NCBI GenBank assembly: GCA_016795145.1
Contig: JAEUII010000134.1
Coordinates: 1 to 35,411 of the forward strand
DNA length: 35,411 nt
Source of the DNA: Planctomycetaceae bacterium
GTDB lineage: Bacteria; Planctomycetota; Planctomycetia; Planctomycetales; Planctomycetaceae
Direction: 5' to 3'
Each line of letters opens with the position of its first letter. The stretch's first letter is position 1. Below, in pieces: positions 23,343 to 32,139 of the stretch. The notes under the pieces are model-generated. The model was not told the DNA's origin. It saw only the letters and a program-made list of their open reading frames with translations, and searched no databases. Made by a program: the position numbers and the translations under genes.

Positions 23343-23499
23343 TGCGGATTCGGTACGACTAAGGCGTTTTCCGATTCTGCGCTGTGAAATTCTGACGGGT
23401 TGCATCGCGTCCTGCTCTGCCATACTCTGCCGCAGTTCAATCAGCGCCTGTTATTGGACAGGTTGGAGCTGAGCCAGCGAACAAATCAGCGGGTGTTTC

Positions 23500-24069
23500 A
23501 TGATTCTCAGCGGCAGCGAAATCAAAGCCAGACTCGGTGGCGATATTCGGATCGATCCGTTCAACGACGATCAGCTGAATCCTAACAGCTACAACCTGCG
23601 CCTGCATGATGAGCTGCTGGTGTACGAAGAAATCGTGCTGGACATGCGCCGGCCCAACAGGTTTCGTCGCATCCTGATTCCTCCGGAAGGACTCGTCCTT
23701 CAGCCGAATCAGATGTACCTCGGCCGAACGATCGAGTACACCGAAACTCGCAACCTCGTCCCCATGCTGGAAGGACGCTCTTCCATCGGCCGACTTGGCA
23801 TGTTCGTTCACGTGACCGCCGGCTTCGGTGACGTCGGCTTCTGCGGCTACTGGACGCTGGAAATGATCGCCATCCAGCCCATCCGCATTTATCCGGCCGT
23901 TCAGGTCTGCCAGATCTTCTACCACACCGTCGAAGGTGAGATCACCGAATATCAGACGGGCAAGTATCAGAAGAACAAAGACATCCAGCCAAGCTATCTC
24001 TTCAAAGAGCTCGACAACCGAGACGACCGCCAGAAGACTCTCGACTTCGACGGCAACGCACCGCAATAG
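23500..24069 (+). CDS. dcd: dCTP deaminase
   Basis: A 189-residue trimeric dUTPase-fold enzyme. LEGRSSIGRLG is the Dcd motif holding the conserved Ser/Arg, and HVTAGFGDVGFCGYWTLEM contains the glutamate (of TLEM) that acts as general base. The C-terminus carries the substrate-covering segment (GKYQKNKDIQPS). It converts dCTP to dUTP for thymidylate synthesis. The variant with direct dUTPase activity cannot be excluded without residue-level alignment. It converges on pssA with a 6-base gap, so the two transcripts overlap. Confidence 0.92.
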   Translation: MILSGSEIKARLGGDIRIDPFNDDQLNPNSYNLRLHDELLVYEEIVLDMRRPNRFRRILIPPEGLVLQPNQMYLGRTIEYTETRNLVPMLEGRSSIGRLGMFVHVTAGFGDVGFCGYWTLEMIAIQPIRIYPAVQVCQIFYHTVEGEITEYQTGKYQKNKDIQPSYLFKELDNRDDRQKTLDFDGNAPQ

Positions 24070-24075
24070 CTTGAG

Positions 24076-24978
24076 TTACGCCGCTTCGGAATCCGCCGCA
24101 GCAACTCGCGGCGTTCGCGTCTTGCGGTACTGATCCCACAGTGCTCTTGTCGGTGACGCCAGTGCGAAGTCACAAAACAGCACTGGCAGAGCCATCTCGC
24201 GTACCACAAAGACAAGCACCAGACTAAACACGATCTGAAGAATCTGCTTGCGGCTGCGGCGTCCCCGGACCAGCTGGTTAAACACATGAGCATAGCGGAT
24301 GCGTGACACCATCAGGACCGCCACGCTCAGTGTGATCAGCGGCAGCACGATCGTCAGGACAGGCCAGACCCAGGCAGAAACCGACTGAGCCCAGGGTGCC
24401 GTGCCTGCGTTATTCAGATGTTGCTTCAGCTCACTCACGCCGATTGGAAATGATGCAATCACACCAGCTGCAGCGGGCGAGGGAAGTCCGCTGAAGAACT
24501 CATGGGAATCTTCTTCATCTGTCTCGACGTTGAATCGAGCGAGGCGAAGAATCGCGCACGTCATGAACAGGACAGCGATCGCCCACAAGATACGAGGATG
24601 AAAATGGAACGGAGTCGTCGCCAGAGTGTCCATCAGATGATGGGCGGGGTGTGACAACTGCAGAAAGATAAAGGCCGGTGCCAGTCCGAAACTGATCGCA
24701 TCGCACAGACTGTCCAGCTGAGCCCCGAAGTCGGACGTCTGATTCGTCAGACGAGCGGCACTGCCATCAAGCATGTCGAACAGCATTGCCAGGAAGATCA
24801 GCTGAGCCGCCGTGATCAGTTCACTCCCGCCAAAATGCTCGGGACCAACCTTGGCAGTAATCGTAATCGCGTAAAAACCACAGGCAGCGTTGCACAATGT
24901 CAGAAGCGTCGGAAGAACCGCAAAGACCTTCTGACGGCGCGTCCTTCGAACGGGACCAGATGGAGAAATGTCGGACAT
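24076..24978 (-). CDS. pssA: CDP-diacylglycerol-serine O-phosphatidyltransferase
   Basis: A 300-residue integral membrane enzyme of the CDP-alcohol phosphatidyltransferase family. The full signature is present: D71-G-S-A-A-R76, eight residues, G85, three residues, D89, three residues, D93. About 7-8 hydrophobic segments follow the cytosolic, basic N-terminus (RRTRRQK). It makes phosphatidylserine from CDP-diacylglycerol and serine, the first step to phosphatidylethanolamine. The first-domain pattern LLTLCNAACGF supports PssA (type II) over PgsA. No psd gene is adjacent here. Confidence 0.88.
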   Translation of the reverse strand: MSDISPSGPVRRTRRQKVFAVLPTLLTLCNAACGFYAITITAKVGPEHFGGSELITAAQLIFLAMLFDMLDGSAARLTNQTSDFGAQLDSLCDAISFGLAPAFIFLQLSHPAHHLMDTLATTPFHFHPRILWAIAVLFMTCAILRLARFNVETDEEDSHEFFSGLPSPAAAGVIASFPIGVSELKQHLNNAGTAPWAQSVSAWVWPVLTIVLPLITLSVAVLMVSRIRYAHVFNQLVRGRRSRKQILQIVFSLVLVFVVREMALPVLFCDFALASPTRALWDQYRKTRTPRVAAADSEAA

Positions 24979-25104
24979 GCGCTCGTTCGCCCTGGCCTTC
25001 GCCTGTCAAAATCATGAAGAAGACTTCGCACTCGTACACAAGTCTTCAGAAAGTGCTGGCGGAATTATCCGGGACAATCCACCATTTGCAATTGGACATC
25101 CTTC

Positions 25105-25146
25105 AAAACAAAAATCGCCAGTCAGGGTCTTTCGCCCGACTGGCGA
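25105..25146 (-). terminator. Intrinsic terminator of the serine protease gene
   Basis: TCGCCAGTC (25115-25123) pairs with GACTGGCGA (25138-25146), with an inner GGG/CCC pair. On the minus strand the stem is followed by TTTTT G TTTT (complement of 25105-25114). It lies about 35 bases beyond the protease stop codon and before pssA. Confidence 0.85.
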
Positions 25147-25179
25147 CTTTCGGTGTTGTTCGTTCTGAGAACGCCGAAA

Positions 25180-26340
25180 TCAGCGAGTATTGAAGGAATT
25201 TCGTGGGTCTTCAGCCGTGCGAGCTGTCTCGCGATCTGTCAGCTGAACCGACAGTCGGGTTGTCTGCTGCGACCGATAAATCTCGATGTCAACGGATGAA
25301 CCGATGTCTGACAGGCTGACCAGGTTGATCAGATGATTCTCGTCAATCACATCCACACCGTTGAACTTCACAATCACGTCGTCCGGACGCAGTCCTGCGG
25401 CAATCGCCGGGCTGCTCTTCTGGTTGTACACTCGGGTGATGCGAGCACCTCGGGCGCGAGACAGACCCAAACGCTGTGCGGACTGATCGTTGAAGTTGTT
25501 GTCCAGCTCGACTCCCAGGTAGGCTCGTCGAACACGACCGTAGACGACCATCTGCTCAAAGACTCGGCGAACAAGATTGCTGGGGATGCTGAAGCCGATG
25601 CCTTCATTACCACCGCCATTTGATGCGATGGCCGTGTTGATACCAACGACAGTCCCTTCCATGTCGATGAGCGGGCCACCGCTGTTACCCGGATTGATGG
25701 CCGCGTCCGTCTGCATGAAGTCCTGATTCGTCACAGTCTGATCGCTGGTCAGCGACAGATCGCGACGCCCCTTGGCGCTGACAATTCCCATCGTCACAGA
25801 CTGGCTCAGACCAAACGGGCTGCCAACTGCCAGCACGAAGTGTCCGATCTCAACGTTATTGCTGTCACCCCAGCGAGCTGTCGACTGACCGTTATCAGGA
25901 ACCTGCAGAACGGCAATGTCACTTTCCACGTCGCGATAAACGCGAAGCGGATGAACAGTGGCACCATCCGCGAGCACCACATCAATCGCGGGCATCTCTG
26001 CACCGCGAACAACGTGATGGTTGGTGATCACAAACAGTCCTTTCACAGACTGACTTCGCATGATCACGCCGGAACCCGTTTCTTCCACCTTTCGTTCATT
26101 CTCGACGCGAATCGCCTGAATGTGAACGACAGAGGGAAGGACGTCCTCCGACACTTTCGCAATATGATGACCGCTTTCCAGAAGTGCCTTTGCACTTGCA
26201 GAAACGGCATGATCTCCGGACTGATCGCCTGAAACAGCCCGCGCTGACGGAGTCAGTCGCAGTGATTCCAGATGACCACCGATTGCCAGTCCGATCGACA
26301 GCATGGCTGTCGGAATCAGAATTGAACCACGTCGCGCCAT
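25180..26340 (-). CDS. Trypsin-like serine protease with PDZ domain (HtrA/Deg family)
   Basis: 386 residues from ATG 26340, with GGAGAG about 9 bases upstream (a TTG just before it is less likely). A signal anchor or signal peptide (ILIPTAMLSIGLAIGG) is followed by a linker. The protease domain has the triad H109 (ITNHHV), D141 (ESDIAVLQ) and S220 (NPGNSGGPL). One PDZ domain follows (RRAYLGVELD, AGLRPDDVIVKFNGV), as in DegS; DegP would have two. Such proteases remove damaged envelope proteins or start regulated proteolysis of anti-sigma factors. It is probably periplasmic or membrane-tethered. Region 26341-26656 upstream has no recognisable gene. Confidence 0.9.
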   Translation of the reverse strand: MARRGSILIPTAMLSIGLAIGGHLESLRLTPSARAVSGDQSGDHAVSASAKALLESGHHIAKVSEDVLPSVVHIQAIRVENERKVEETGSGVIMRSQSVKGLFVITNHHVVRGAEMPAIDVVLADGATVHPLRVYRDVESDIAVLQVPDNGQSTARWGDSNNVEIGHFVLAVGSPFGLSQSVTMGIVSAKGRRDLSLTSDQTVTNQDFMQTDAAINPGNSGGPLIDMEGTVVGINTAIASNGGGNEGIGFSIPSNLVRRVFEQMVVYGRVRRAYLGVELDNNFNDQSAQRLGLSRARGARITRVYNQKSSPAIAAGLRPDDVIVKFNGVDVIDENHLINLVSLSDIGSSVDIEIYRSQQTTRLSVQLTDRETARTAEDPRNSFNTR

Positions 26341-26656
26341 CAACGGACTCTCCAGTGGAAAGTTTCACATCCTGTGGCGCGGCTCCATCCGCAAAGTTTC
26401 GATTCACTACGGTCTCGATCAAACACCGATCAAGCGCGTTCGACATTGCTGCTCGTCCAGTGAGCAGCCCGTCTCTCCTCGTATCGAACTGCGAATTCGG
26501 CAAAGGCAAACTGATTTCGGTGGAAACTGCCGAATTGCCCGTTCGCCCCTTCGGCTGCAACCACAGACCGTACAGCCGTCATCGCCCGCAAAGTCAAAGG
26601 GCGGGACTGTGACACTTGTGTGGATGATTCGACCGTCCAGCGTGGTCGCTCACGTG

Positions 26657-28030
26657 TTACTGTCGCACAACTTCAAACCTCAGTTTCAGGATGTCTTTCG
26701 GACGCAAAGCTGCCGTCATATGCGGCACAGGATCAGGCTGGCCCGCAACTGTCGTCCAGCGCAGGGCTGGCAGCCATCGAGCGACAATCAGGGACATCTC
26801 CATCATCGCAAAATGAAGTCCGATGCAGCTGCGGGGACCCGCTCCAAAGGGGAACCAGGCATATGGTGGAATGCTGCCGACTCGAGAAGGCAAAAATCGC
26901 TCAGGATCAAAGCGATCGGGCTCGGGAAACCAGCGAGCATCTCGGTGAGTCACCAGGCTGGAAAGCGAAATAAGCGCCCCTTTGGGAACATTGACGTCTC
27001 CAATACGAACATCCTGAGTCGCCTTTCTCAGGAAGACACCAATCGCCGGCGGATACAAACGAAGACTCTCCCGGATCACGGCATTCAGCCATGTCAGCTT
27101 CGGAAGATCGCTGAACTCCACCGGTCGATCTCCACAGGTTTGCTGAATCTCCTGCCGACATCGATCGGCCGCATCCGGATGCTTCGCAAGCAGCCAGAAG
27201 AGCCAGTCCAGTGCAGCGGCGGTCGTATCATGACCGGCAAGCATCAAAGTCATCGCTTCATCGCGAACCTGTCGATCCGTCAGCGTTCCTCCATCGCCTT
27301 CTTCGTCAACCGCGGCCAGCAGCATCGACAGCAGATCGCCCTTGTCCACATTCTCGCGACGCCTTTGACGAACCATGTCCCACACAACCTGATCAAGAAC
27401 TGCCATGGCCGCCTTCTTGCGACGGTTCCATCGCGTTGGCAACCACAGCGGCCAGAGAAAAGGCTGCTGCATTTCGTGGTAAGCGATCTCCGCAAGAGTT
27501 GCGACGGCCGTTCGGATTTCTGAGGCTCGCGCCTTCAGATCCGTGGAGAACATCGTCTGGCAGATGATGTTCAGTGTCAGACTCGTCATGGTCTCGTCGA
27601 CATCGATCTCAACCGACGGCTGAGTCTTCAGTCGAGCCAGCAACTGATCTTTCAAAGCATCGATCTCAACAATCATCTTCTGCGAATAGGCTTCGAATCG
27701 GCGCGCCTGAAAGGCAGGCTGGACCAGCCTTCGCTGCCGCAGCCACTGTTCGCCTTCCGTGATCAGCAGACTGTTTCCATTCCACTGGGCGAAGACCTGC
27801 ATGGGACGAGGATCCCGCAGAATCGTCTTTGAATTGGTCACCAGAATCTCGTGAACATCGTCCGGGTGAAAAAAGAAGAAGATCTGATAGGGACCAATGC
27901 GACAGGCACACCGATCCCCAAATTCCCGATGAAGCGACTCGTACGTGTCGACCAGCTGGTTCCGCAGTCGTTTCGCAAACCGGAGATTGAACACCCCTTC
28001 CTTTGGCCCATTCAGCGTCTTCGTCGTCAT
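26657..28030 (-). CDS. Cytochrome P450
   Basis: 457 residues from ATG 28030, chosen for AAGGA 7 bases upstream; an in-frame ATG at 28072 would add 14. All P450 landmarks are visible: I-helix LAGHDTTAAAL, the K-helix ExxR (ESLRLYPP), PERF, and the heme loop FGAGPRSCIG with the cysteine ligand at residue 402. There is no membrane anchor, so it is a soluble bacterial class enzyme needing separate redox partners; none is adjacent. The sequence style (ESLRLYPPAIG, PFGAGPRSCIG) resembles the CYP102/CYP4-like fatty-acid or terpenoid hydroxylases. The substrate is unknown. Confidence 0.95.
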   Translation of the reverse strand: MTTKTLNGPKEGVFNLRFAKRLRNQLVDTYESLHREFGDRCACRIGPYQIFFFFHPDDVHEILVTNSKTILRDPRPMQVFAQWNGNSLLITEGEQWLRQRRLVQPAFQARRFEAYSQKMIVEIDALKDQLLARLKTQPSVEIDVDETMTSLTLNIICQTMFSTDLKARASEIRTAVATLAEIAYHEMQQPFLWPLWLPTRWNRRKKAAMAVLDQVVWDMVRQRRRENVDKGDLLSMLLAAVDEEGDGGTLTDRQVRDEAMTLMLAGHDTTAAALDWLFWLLAKHPDAADRCRQEIQQTCGDRPVEFSDLPKLTWLNAVIRESLRLYPPAIGVFLRKATQDVRIGDVNVPKGALISLSSLVTHRDARWFPEPDRFDPERFLPSRVGSIPPYAWFPFGAGPRSCIGLHFAMMEMSLIVARWLPALRWTTVAGQPDPVPHMTAALRPKDILKLRFEVVRQ

Positions 28031-28213
28031 GATGTTGTCCTTGCAGAATTTGCAACCTTCGTCTTTGACCATTCACTGAACAACGAAGAAGACACGGACA
28101 CGGTACAAAGAGATTCACGATGTCCTGGAACTGAAAATCGTCTTCCGGCAAATGATCACTGTATGCCGAACCATGGACAGGGCCTACGAATGCGAAGACA
28201 TGATTGTTCCGCC

Positions 28214-28246
28214 TTATTCGCGTTGTTCCGCGTCTATTCGCGGTTT
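28214..28246 (-). repeat. Short CGCGAATA repeat array
   Basis: Read on the minus strand: CCGCGAATAGA, CGCGGAACAA, CGCGAATAA, three degenerate units of 9-11 bases. It is a third repeat style in this window, in the 272-bp gap between the P450 and MocR genes (28031-28302). Nothing else was seen in that gap. Confidence 0.5.
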
Positions 28247-28302
28247 CAAAGCCTCCTTGCTGGGCTTCGACGCGTCCAAGGCATCCCCGCCAGTGCGAGA
28301 CT

Positions 28303-29733
28303 TCAGATTCCGTCTCGAATGATCACCGCAGCATCCGCAACAGCCCTGGCAATTGTGCGAGGATCAAACGCGGTGAAGCCAAAGACAAGGCCAGCGGCGA
28401 CGGGCTGCTGAGCATAAACGTCAAGTGCCGGAATATCGAACCCTGCCTCCTTCAGTCGGGCAGAAATTCGAATCGCGTTGATCCGAGTATCCACAAAGTA
28501 GCCGGCCTGGTTCATGCCTCCGTCGGTGTGAGGAAACGTGAGAGGAAGAGAGTGCCTGGCGACGGCAGTAAGCAGCGTGTCGAGTCTCGCTTCATACGCC
28601 TTTCGACAGCGACGAATGTGAGTATAGAACGCACCGGACTGAAGAAAGTCGGCCAGAGTCACCTGGTCAATCAGCGGTCCATGATCATTCAGTGTCAGCC
28701 GAAGCTCCTCGATCGCTGGAAGCAAACTTTGCGGAACAACCATGTATCCAATTCGCAGTGACGGAAACAGCACCTTACTCATTGAGCCGATGTAAAGAGT
28801 TCGCTGGCCGGCATCCAGACTGTGCATCGCCGGCAACGGCGGGCGCGAGTATCGGAATTCCGAGTCATAATCGTCTTCGATCAGCCACGCTTTGTTCTTC
28901 CGGGCAAACTCGATCAAGGCCATACGTCGAGTCACAGGCAGGCTGGCTCCCGTCGGAAACTGGCGAGACGGTGTGGTGTAAATCAGCGACACACCATCGA
29001 CATCGCTTGGCGGGATTGCACCATGCTCATCCACTGGCAGGCTTTGCAGCACAGCACCGGCACGCAGGAAGGCGGCCTTCGCTCCCGGATAGCCGGGATC
29101 TTCCATCAGCACCGACTGGCCTGGTTTCAGCAGTATCTGACTCAGAAGATACAACGCCTCCTGCGAACCACTCGTGATGACAACCTGCGTCCAGTCGCAC
29201 CGAACACCGCGACTTTCACCAAGGTACTCCGCCAGTGCCTGACGAAGCACGGGAAGACCCAGAGCGTACGCCGACTGATAGTGAAGCAGCCTGTGCCCCA
29301 GTCGTCGTAACGCACGACTTCGCAGCCTGTTCCACAGTGCCAGCGGAAACAGTCGCACATCAGGCTGGCAAAGCCGAAACGGCTGCGGCTCGCGCAGTGC
29401 GGTGGAAGCATCGGCGATGGCAATTCGGTGACGGGGCTTGAGCGGAGTTCGACGAGCTGCAGGCTTCGGACGACCAAACTCCGGATTCACAAAGATGCCC
29501 GATCGCTCACGTGTTTCAAGATATCCCTCGCCCGTCAGACGATCATAAGCAGCGATCACGGTGTTGCGCGAGATGCCAAGATCCGTCGCCAGATCACGGC
29601 TGGACGGAAGCACAGATCCGGGAGCCATCTGACCAGTTTGAATCTGTTCACGAAGACTGCTGTACAGCTGGTCCTGCAGTGAAGCAGTGCGGCGCCGATC
29701 GATAGTGAGTGGAAGAATTGGCCTGCCAGTCAT
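28303..29733 (-). CDS. MocR-type regulator (GntR HTH fused to class I aminotransferase domain)
   Basis: 476 residues from ATG 29733 (a TTG immediately before is in frame). Residues 15-85 form a GntR-type winged helix-turn-helix (LPSSRDLATDLGISRNTVIAAY). After a linker, residues 115-476 are an aminotransferase fold with the PLP-binding lysine K320 in GSMSKVLFPS, plus DDYDSEF. MocR proteins use PLP as a sensor and regulate vitamin B6, GABA or taurine genes; PdxR and GabR are examples. No pdxST or gabTD is adjacent. The gene is divergent from a DUF1579-like secreted protein, and the intergenic region carries repeated TCTGGA half-sites. Confidence 0.92.
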   Translation of the reverse strand: MTGRPILPLTIDRRRTASLQDQLYSSLREQIQTGQMAPGSVLPSSRDLATDLGISRNTVIAAYDRLTGEGYLETRERSGIFVNPEFGRPKPAARRTPLKPRHRIAIADASTALREPQPFRLCQPDVRLFPLALWNRLRSRALRRLGHRLLHYQSAYALGLPVLRQALAEYLGESRGVRCDWTQVVITSGSQEALYLLSQILLKPGQSVLMEDPGYPGAKAAFLRAGAVLQSLPVDEHGAIPPSDVDGVSLIYTTPSRQFPTGASLPVTRRMALIEFARKNKAWLIEDDYDSEFRYSRPPLPAMHSLDAGQRTLYIGSMSKVLFPSLRIGYMVVPQSLLPAIEELRLTLNDHGPLIDQVTLADFLQSGAFYTHIRRCRKAYEARLDTLLTAVARHSLPLTFPHTDGGMNQAGYFVDTRINAIRISARLKEAGFDIPALDVYAQQPVAAGLVFGFTAFDPRTIARAVADAAVIIRDGI

Positions 29734-29809
29734 CAAAAAAATTCCAGTACCCTGCGTCTAATAGTCGGAGGCTACCGTCGAACCTCTGTCTCGTGCTGAC
29801 CTCTGACAA

Positions 29810-29906
29810 TCCAGAATGTGTCGAAGAGTGACACACCATTGATTTCATGAGGCCTGAATCTGGACCCATCAATATAATAAAATCTGGAACTTCATTAGAT
29901 CCAGAT
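29810..29906. promoter_or_regulatory. Divergent regulatory region with TCTGGA half-sites around a TATAAT box
   Basis: TCTGGA or its complement TCCAGA occurs at 29810-29815 (TCCAGA), 29859-29864, 29883-29888 (both TCTGGA) and 29900-29905 (TCCAGA). AATCTGGA is directly repeated at 29857 and 29881 (24-bp period). ATCTGGA/TCCAGAT form an inverted repeat at 29882-29906. A perfect TATAAT lies at 29873-29878 between them; no good -35 box is at 17 bp. Direct repeats two helical turns apart are typical of MocR operators. Confidence 0.5.
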
Positions 29907-30078
29907 GCCGTGTACAGTTTTCACGGCTTTGGTTGATGATCGTTAAGGCAGCGGACCGGTCGAACGAAAAATCCAAATTCGTTTCCGAGTCGTTAACGTG
30001 TCGGCAACAGACACGTGCCGGACCGAAGCTCATTGTTCCCCTGTGCTGTCCGCAGGGCTTTCTGGACTTATGCCTGCC

Positions 30079-30093
30079 GCGGAGAAACTCCGC
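30079..30093 (+). other. Hairpin in the leader of the DUF1579-like gene
   Basis: GCGGAG, AAA, CTCCGC forms a 6-bp perfect stem, 6-8 bases upstream of the GGAGAG ribosome site of the gene starting at 30110. The right arm contains CTCC, which could also pair with the ribosome site. Confidence 0.4.
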
Positions 30094-30109
30094 GCTTTGG
30101 AGAGTATTC

Positions 30110-30760
30110 ATGACTGCGTCAGCTCAGGTTACTGATCGTCGAACAATGTTGATGGCTTCTACAGGACTCTTTCTGACTGGATTTCTTGCCATGCCCAAAA
30201 AAGCCCCCAGCGTACCGGCCGACGTCATTCCTCCTGGACAACCCGGCAAGCCCGGAGATTTCGCCTTCCTTGAAGGCAACTGGAAAATTCAGAACCGCCG
30301 ACTGAAGCAGGGCACGGTCAATGAATGGGATGAATTTGAAGGGGAGGCAACATGCTGGTCCATCCTGGACGGTGCAGGAAGCATCGAGGAACTGCGGATC
30401 CCGGCGCGAGATTTCTACGGCATGGGCCTCCGCCTTCTCGACAAAAACCAGGAGACCTGGAATGACTTCTGGGTGAACGCAAAAAGCGGAACATTGAATG
30501 GTCCGCCACAAACAGGTCGATTCCAGAACGGCGCGGGCACATTCGTCGCCAGAGAAACGGAACACGGCGCTCGCATTGATGTGAAAGGCGTTTGGGACCA
30601 GGTGACTCCGGAGTCCTGCCGCTGGACTCAGTCGGTGTCCCGCGACAATGGCATGACGTGGCAGGACAACTGGGTCATGACGTGGCAGCGAGTCGGCGGT
30701 GAGCTGGAAATTCGCTCTTCATCGCGCGAGGCAGTGCCGACAGCTCAGCGTACAATGTGA
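30110..30760 (+). CDS. Secreted DUF1579-like protein (lipocalin-type fold)
   Basis: 216 residues from ATG 30110, with GGAGAG 6 bases upstream; the open frame continues upstream to 29933 without a ribosome site. The N-terminus has a twin-arginine-like TDRRTML followed by a hydrophobic stretch and MPKKA, so export through Tat or Sec is probable. The mature part has the DUF1579-type pattern: FAFLEGNWKI near the start, WDEFEGEATCWSILDGAGSIEE, and alternating beta strands ending with W-rich segments (RDNGMTWQDNWVMTWQRV). The fold is a small beta barrel that may bind a ligand; function is unknown. It is divergent from the MocR-type regulator and may be its target. Confidence 0.65.
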   Translation: MTASAQVTDRRTMLMASTGLFLTGFLAMPKKAPSVPADVIPPGQPGKPGDFAFLEGNWKIQNRRLKQGTVNEWDEFEGEATCWSILDGAGSIEELRIPARDFYGMGLRLLDKNQETWNDFWVNAKSGTLNGPPQTGRFQNGAGTFVARETEHGARIDVKGVWDQVTPESCRWTQSVSRDNGMTWQDNWVMTWQRVGGELEIRSSSREAVPTAQRTM

Positions 30761-30767
30761 CGCGTTT

Positions 30768-30823
30768 CCCTCCCCACCCAAAACGAAGTTGAGGGAGGGG
30801 TCGAGCGAGCCTCAGCAAGCTCG
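30768..30823. terminator. Inverted repeats in a convergent gap, candidate bidirectional terminator
   Basis: CCCTCCC (30768-30774) pairs with GGGAGGG (30793-30799). Next to it CGAGC (30806-30810) pairs with GCTCG (30819-30823). The region separates the converging DUF1579-like and GlsB-like genes. No T-run is seen, so it may instead be a dispersed REP-like repeat. Confidence 0.45.
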
Positions 30824-30857
30824 GGGGCGCGCCGTTCGTGTGCCGTTGCGAACAGCT

Positions 30858-31256
30858 TCAGGCAGCGTCACGCAGAATCTCGTCCACCACTTTGCGGCGA
30901 CGGACGCGTTTACGGAGCCGATGCATCCAGCGATCTTCGCCGTCATCGGTTTCTTTGAAGAACGCTCCGGACAGCAGCCGGTAGAAGAACAACAGCGTGA
31001 AGGCACCGAAGACGGCTGCGAAGAAACCCTTGAAGCTGATCGGGTCAATCGCAGCATCCTTCCAGAAGAACATCGCGACGCCACAACCAACGACACTGCC
31101 TCCGATGCCAGTCAGCATCGTTGCAATGGCGCCACCGGGATCCCGTCCGGGCATAATCGCCTTGGCAGCAAGCCCCGTCAGCGTGCCGAACCCAACCCAG
31201 CGCAGAAGTTCATTCACGCTGGATCTCAGGATCTCTACAAATTCTGCTTCGGTCAT
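30858..31256 (-). CDS. GlsB/YeaQ/YmgE-family (transglycosylase-associated) membrane protein
   Basis: A 132-residue protein with three hydrophobic segments. The family pattern GFGTLTGLAAKAIMPGRDPGG, then a glycine-rich second helix (TMLTGIGGSVVGCGVAMFF), is clear and matches the transglycosylase-associated family. Compared with the usual 80-90 residues it has a longer, strongly basic C-terminal tail (RWMHRLRKRVRRRK) that is probably cytosolic. These small proteins are linked to stress responses, but their biochemical role is not established. A strong GGAGG lies 7 bases before the ATG. Confidence 0.82.
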   Translation of the reverse strand: MTEAEFVEILRSSVNELLRWVGFGTLTGLAAKAIMPGRDPGGAIATMLTGIGGSVVGCGVAMFFWKDAAIDPISFKGFFAAVFGAFTLLFFYRLLSGAFFKETDDGEDRWMHRLRKRVRRRKVVDEILRDAA

Positions 31257-31516
31257 GACGGGCCTCCTGCCCGAACATGCAAACTCTCAAACTTCGCCGG
31301 AACGAGCGATCGATAATGAAATCTGATCAGGCGATCATGGATTTCGGACCGCCTGACAAACCGCGAGAACTTTTGCGGAAAGCTCTCAGGACCAATCGCT
31401 TACTCCTTCTTTTTCGGCAGAACTTCCTTAGCCGTCACAGTCGGAAGTAAGCAGATCGACTCACAATCGGAGGTTTGAAGTTCAACGACAGCGAATCGGC
31501 AGAAATCGCGACTCGA

Positions 31517-31804
31517 TCAATCAAAGAACTCAACAGACGGGCCTGAGAACAGCGTGTTCCGATAGCGAGCCCATTTCATAACGCCGTCCGGGAGGCGAAC
31601 TCGACACCAGCCATCCCCTTTGCGGTTGTGGAGCCACAGTCTTAGCGGAGGCATGAAGCCGGGGATGATTTCTCCCTGAACGCCGTGTTGCTGAAGAGTG
31701 GCCAGGACGTGCTCACACGTCTTTCGATACTTCCACTTGATCAGGAAGTAGGCCAGCACGATGCCCAACGGAATAACGAGGACTGCGAGAATCGCTGGAT
31801 TCAT
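31517..31804 (-). CDS. Small membrane-anchored hypothetical protein
   Basis: 95 residues. Residues 4-22 form an N-terminal membrane segment (ILAVLVIPLGIVLAYFLI) followed by a positively charged KWKYRK, giving an N-out, C-in topology. The C-terminal 65 residues are a soluble module with W/R-rich strands (LRLWLHNRKGDGWCRVRLPDG). No family was recognised. The start ATG has only a weak AGAGA upstream. After the TGA stop the same frame remains open for 38 more codons to a TAA at 31400; this is probably chance. Region 31257-31516 otherwise holds nothing clear. Confidence 0.55.
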   Translation of the reverse strand: MNPAILAVLVIPLGIVLAYFLIKWKYRKTCEHVLATLQQHGVQGEIIPGFMPPLRLWLHNRKGDGWCRVRLPDGVMKWARYRNTLFSGPSVEFFD

Positions 31805-32139
31805 TTCATTTGGTCTCTGGTTGAAGTCATTTGGTTGTACAGCAAATCACCCTCGAGCTGTGGTTATAGCGACCGGATGAAACTCTGACCAACCTTCCGT
31901 CGCCGTTCGCAGGAAAGCCGCGTACGTTGTGGCATTTCCCCAATCCACCTCGCTCAACACCTGACGGAACGTGAAAACCGGCAAAAATGACCGGTCTGGT
32001 CTTTCCAAAGGGTCAGGGTTAGAATCCCGCACCATGACGGACACTGTCCCAAGAGAATGAACCCCGTTCAGTGTCTGAATCTGTACTAACGAGGCAGGCC
32101 ATGACCTGCTTCCATTGGGCGTACGACAGGGAGGTCGGC

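Noticed and set aside
26303..27523. Long plus-strand ORF opposite the P450 gene
   Set aside because: It lies antisense to the P450 with its clear heme, ExxR and I-helix motifs; a GC-skew shadow.
31400..31516. In-frame 38-codon extension after the TGA of the small membrane protein gene
   Set aside because: No start, no stop-codon readthrough signal and no selenocysteine-type stem were recognised; it probably reflects chance openness.
31847..32034. Minus-strand ORF of about 62 residues before the histidine kinase
   Set aside because: No ribosome site, no recognisable family and overlap with the kinase leader; too weak to list as a gene.
31985..32035. A tRNA-like 3' end (GGGTTAGAATCCCGCACCA)
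   Set aside because: A T-arm-like GGGTT-AGAATCCC is present, but no D-arm, anticodon arm or acceptor partner was found upstream.
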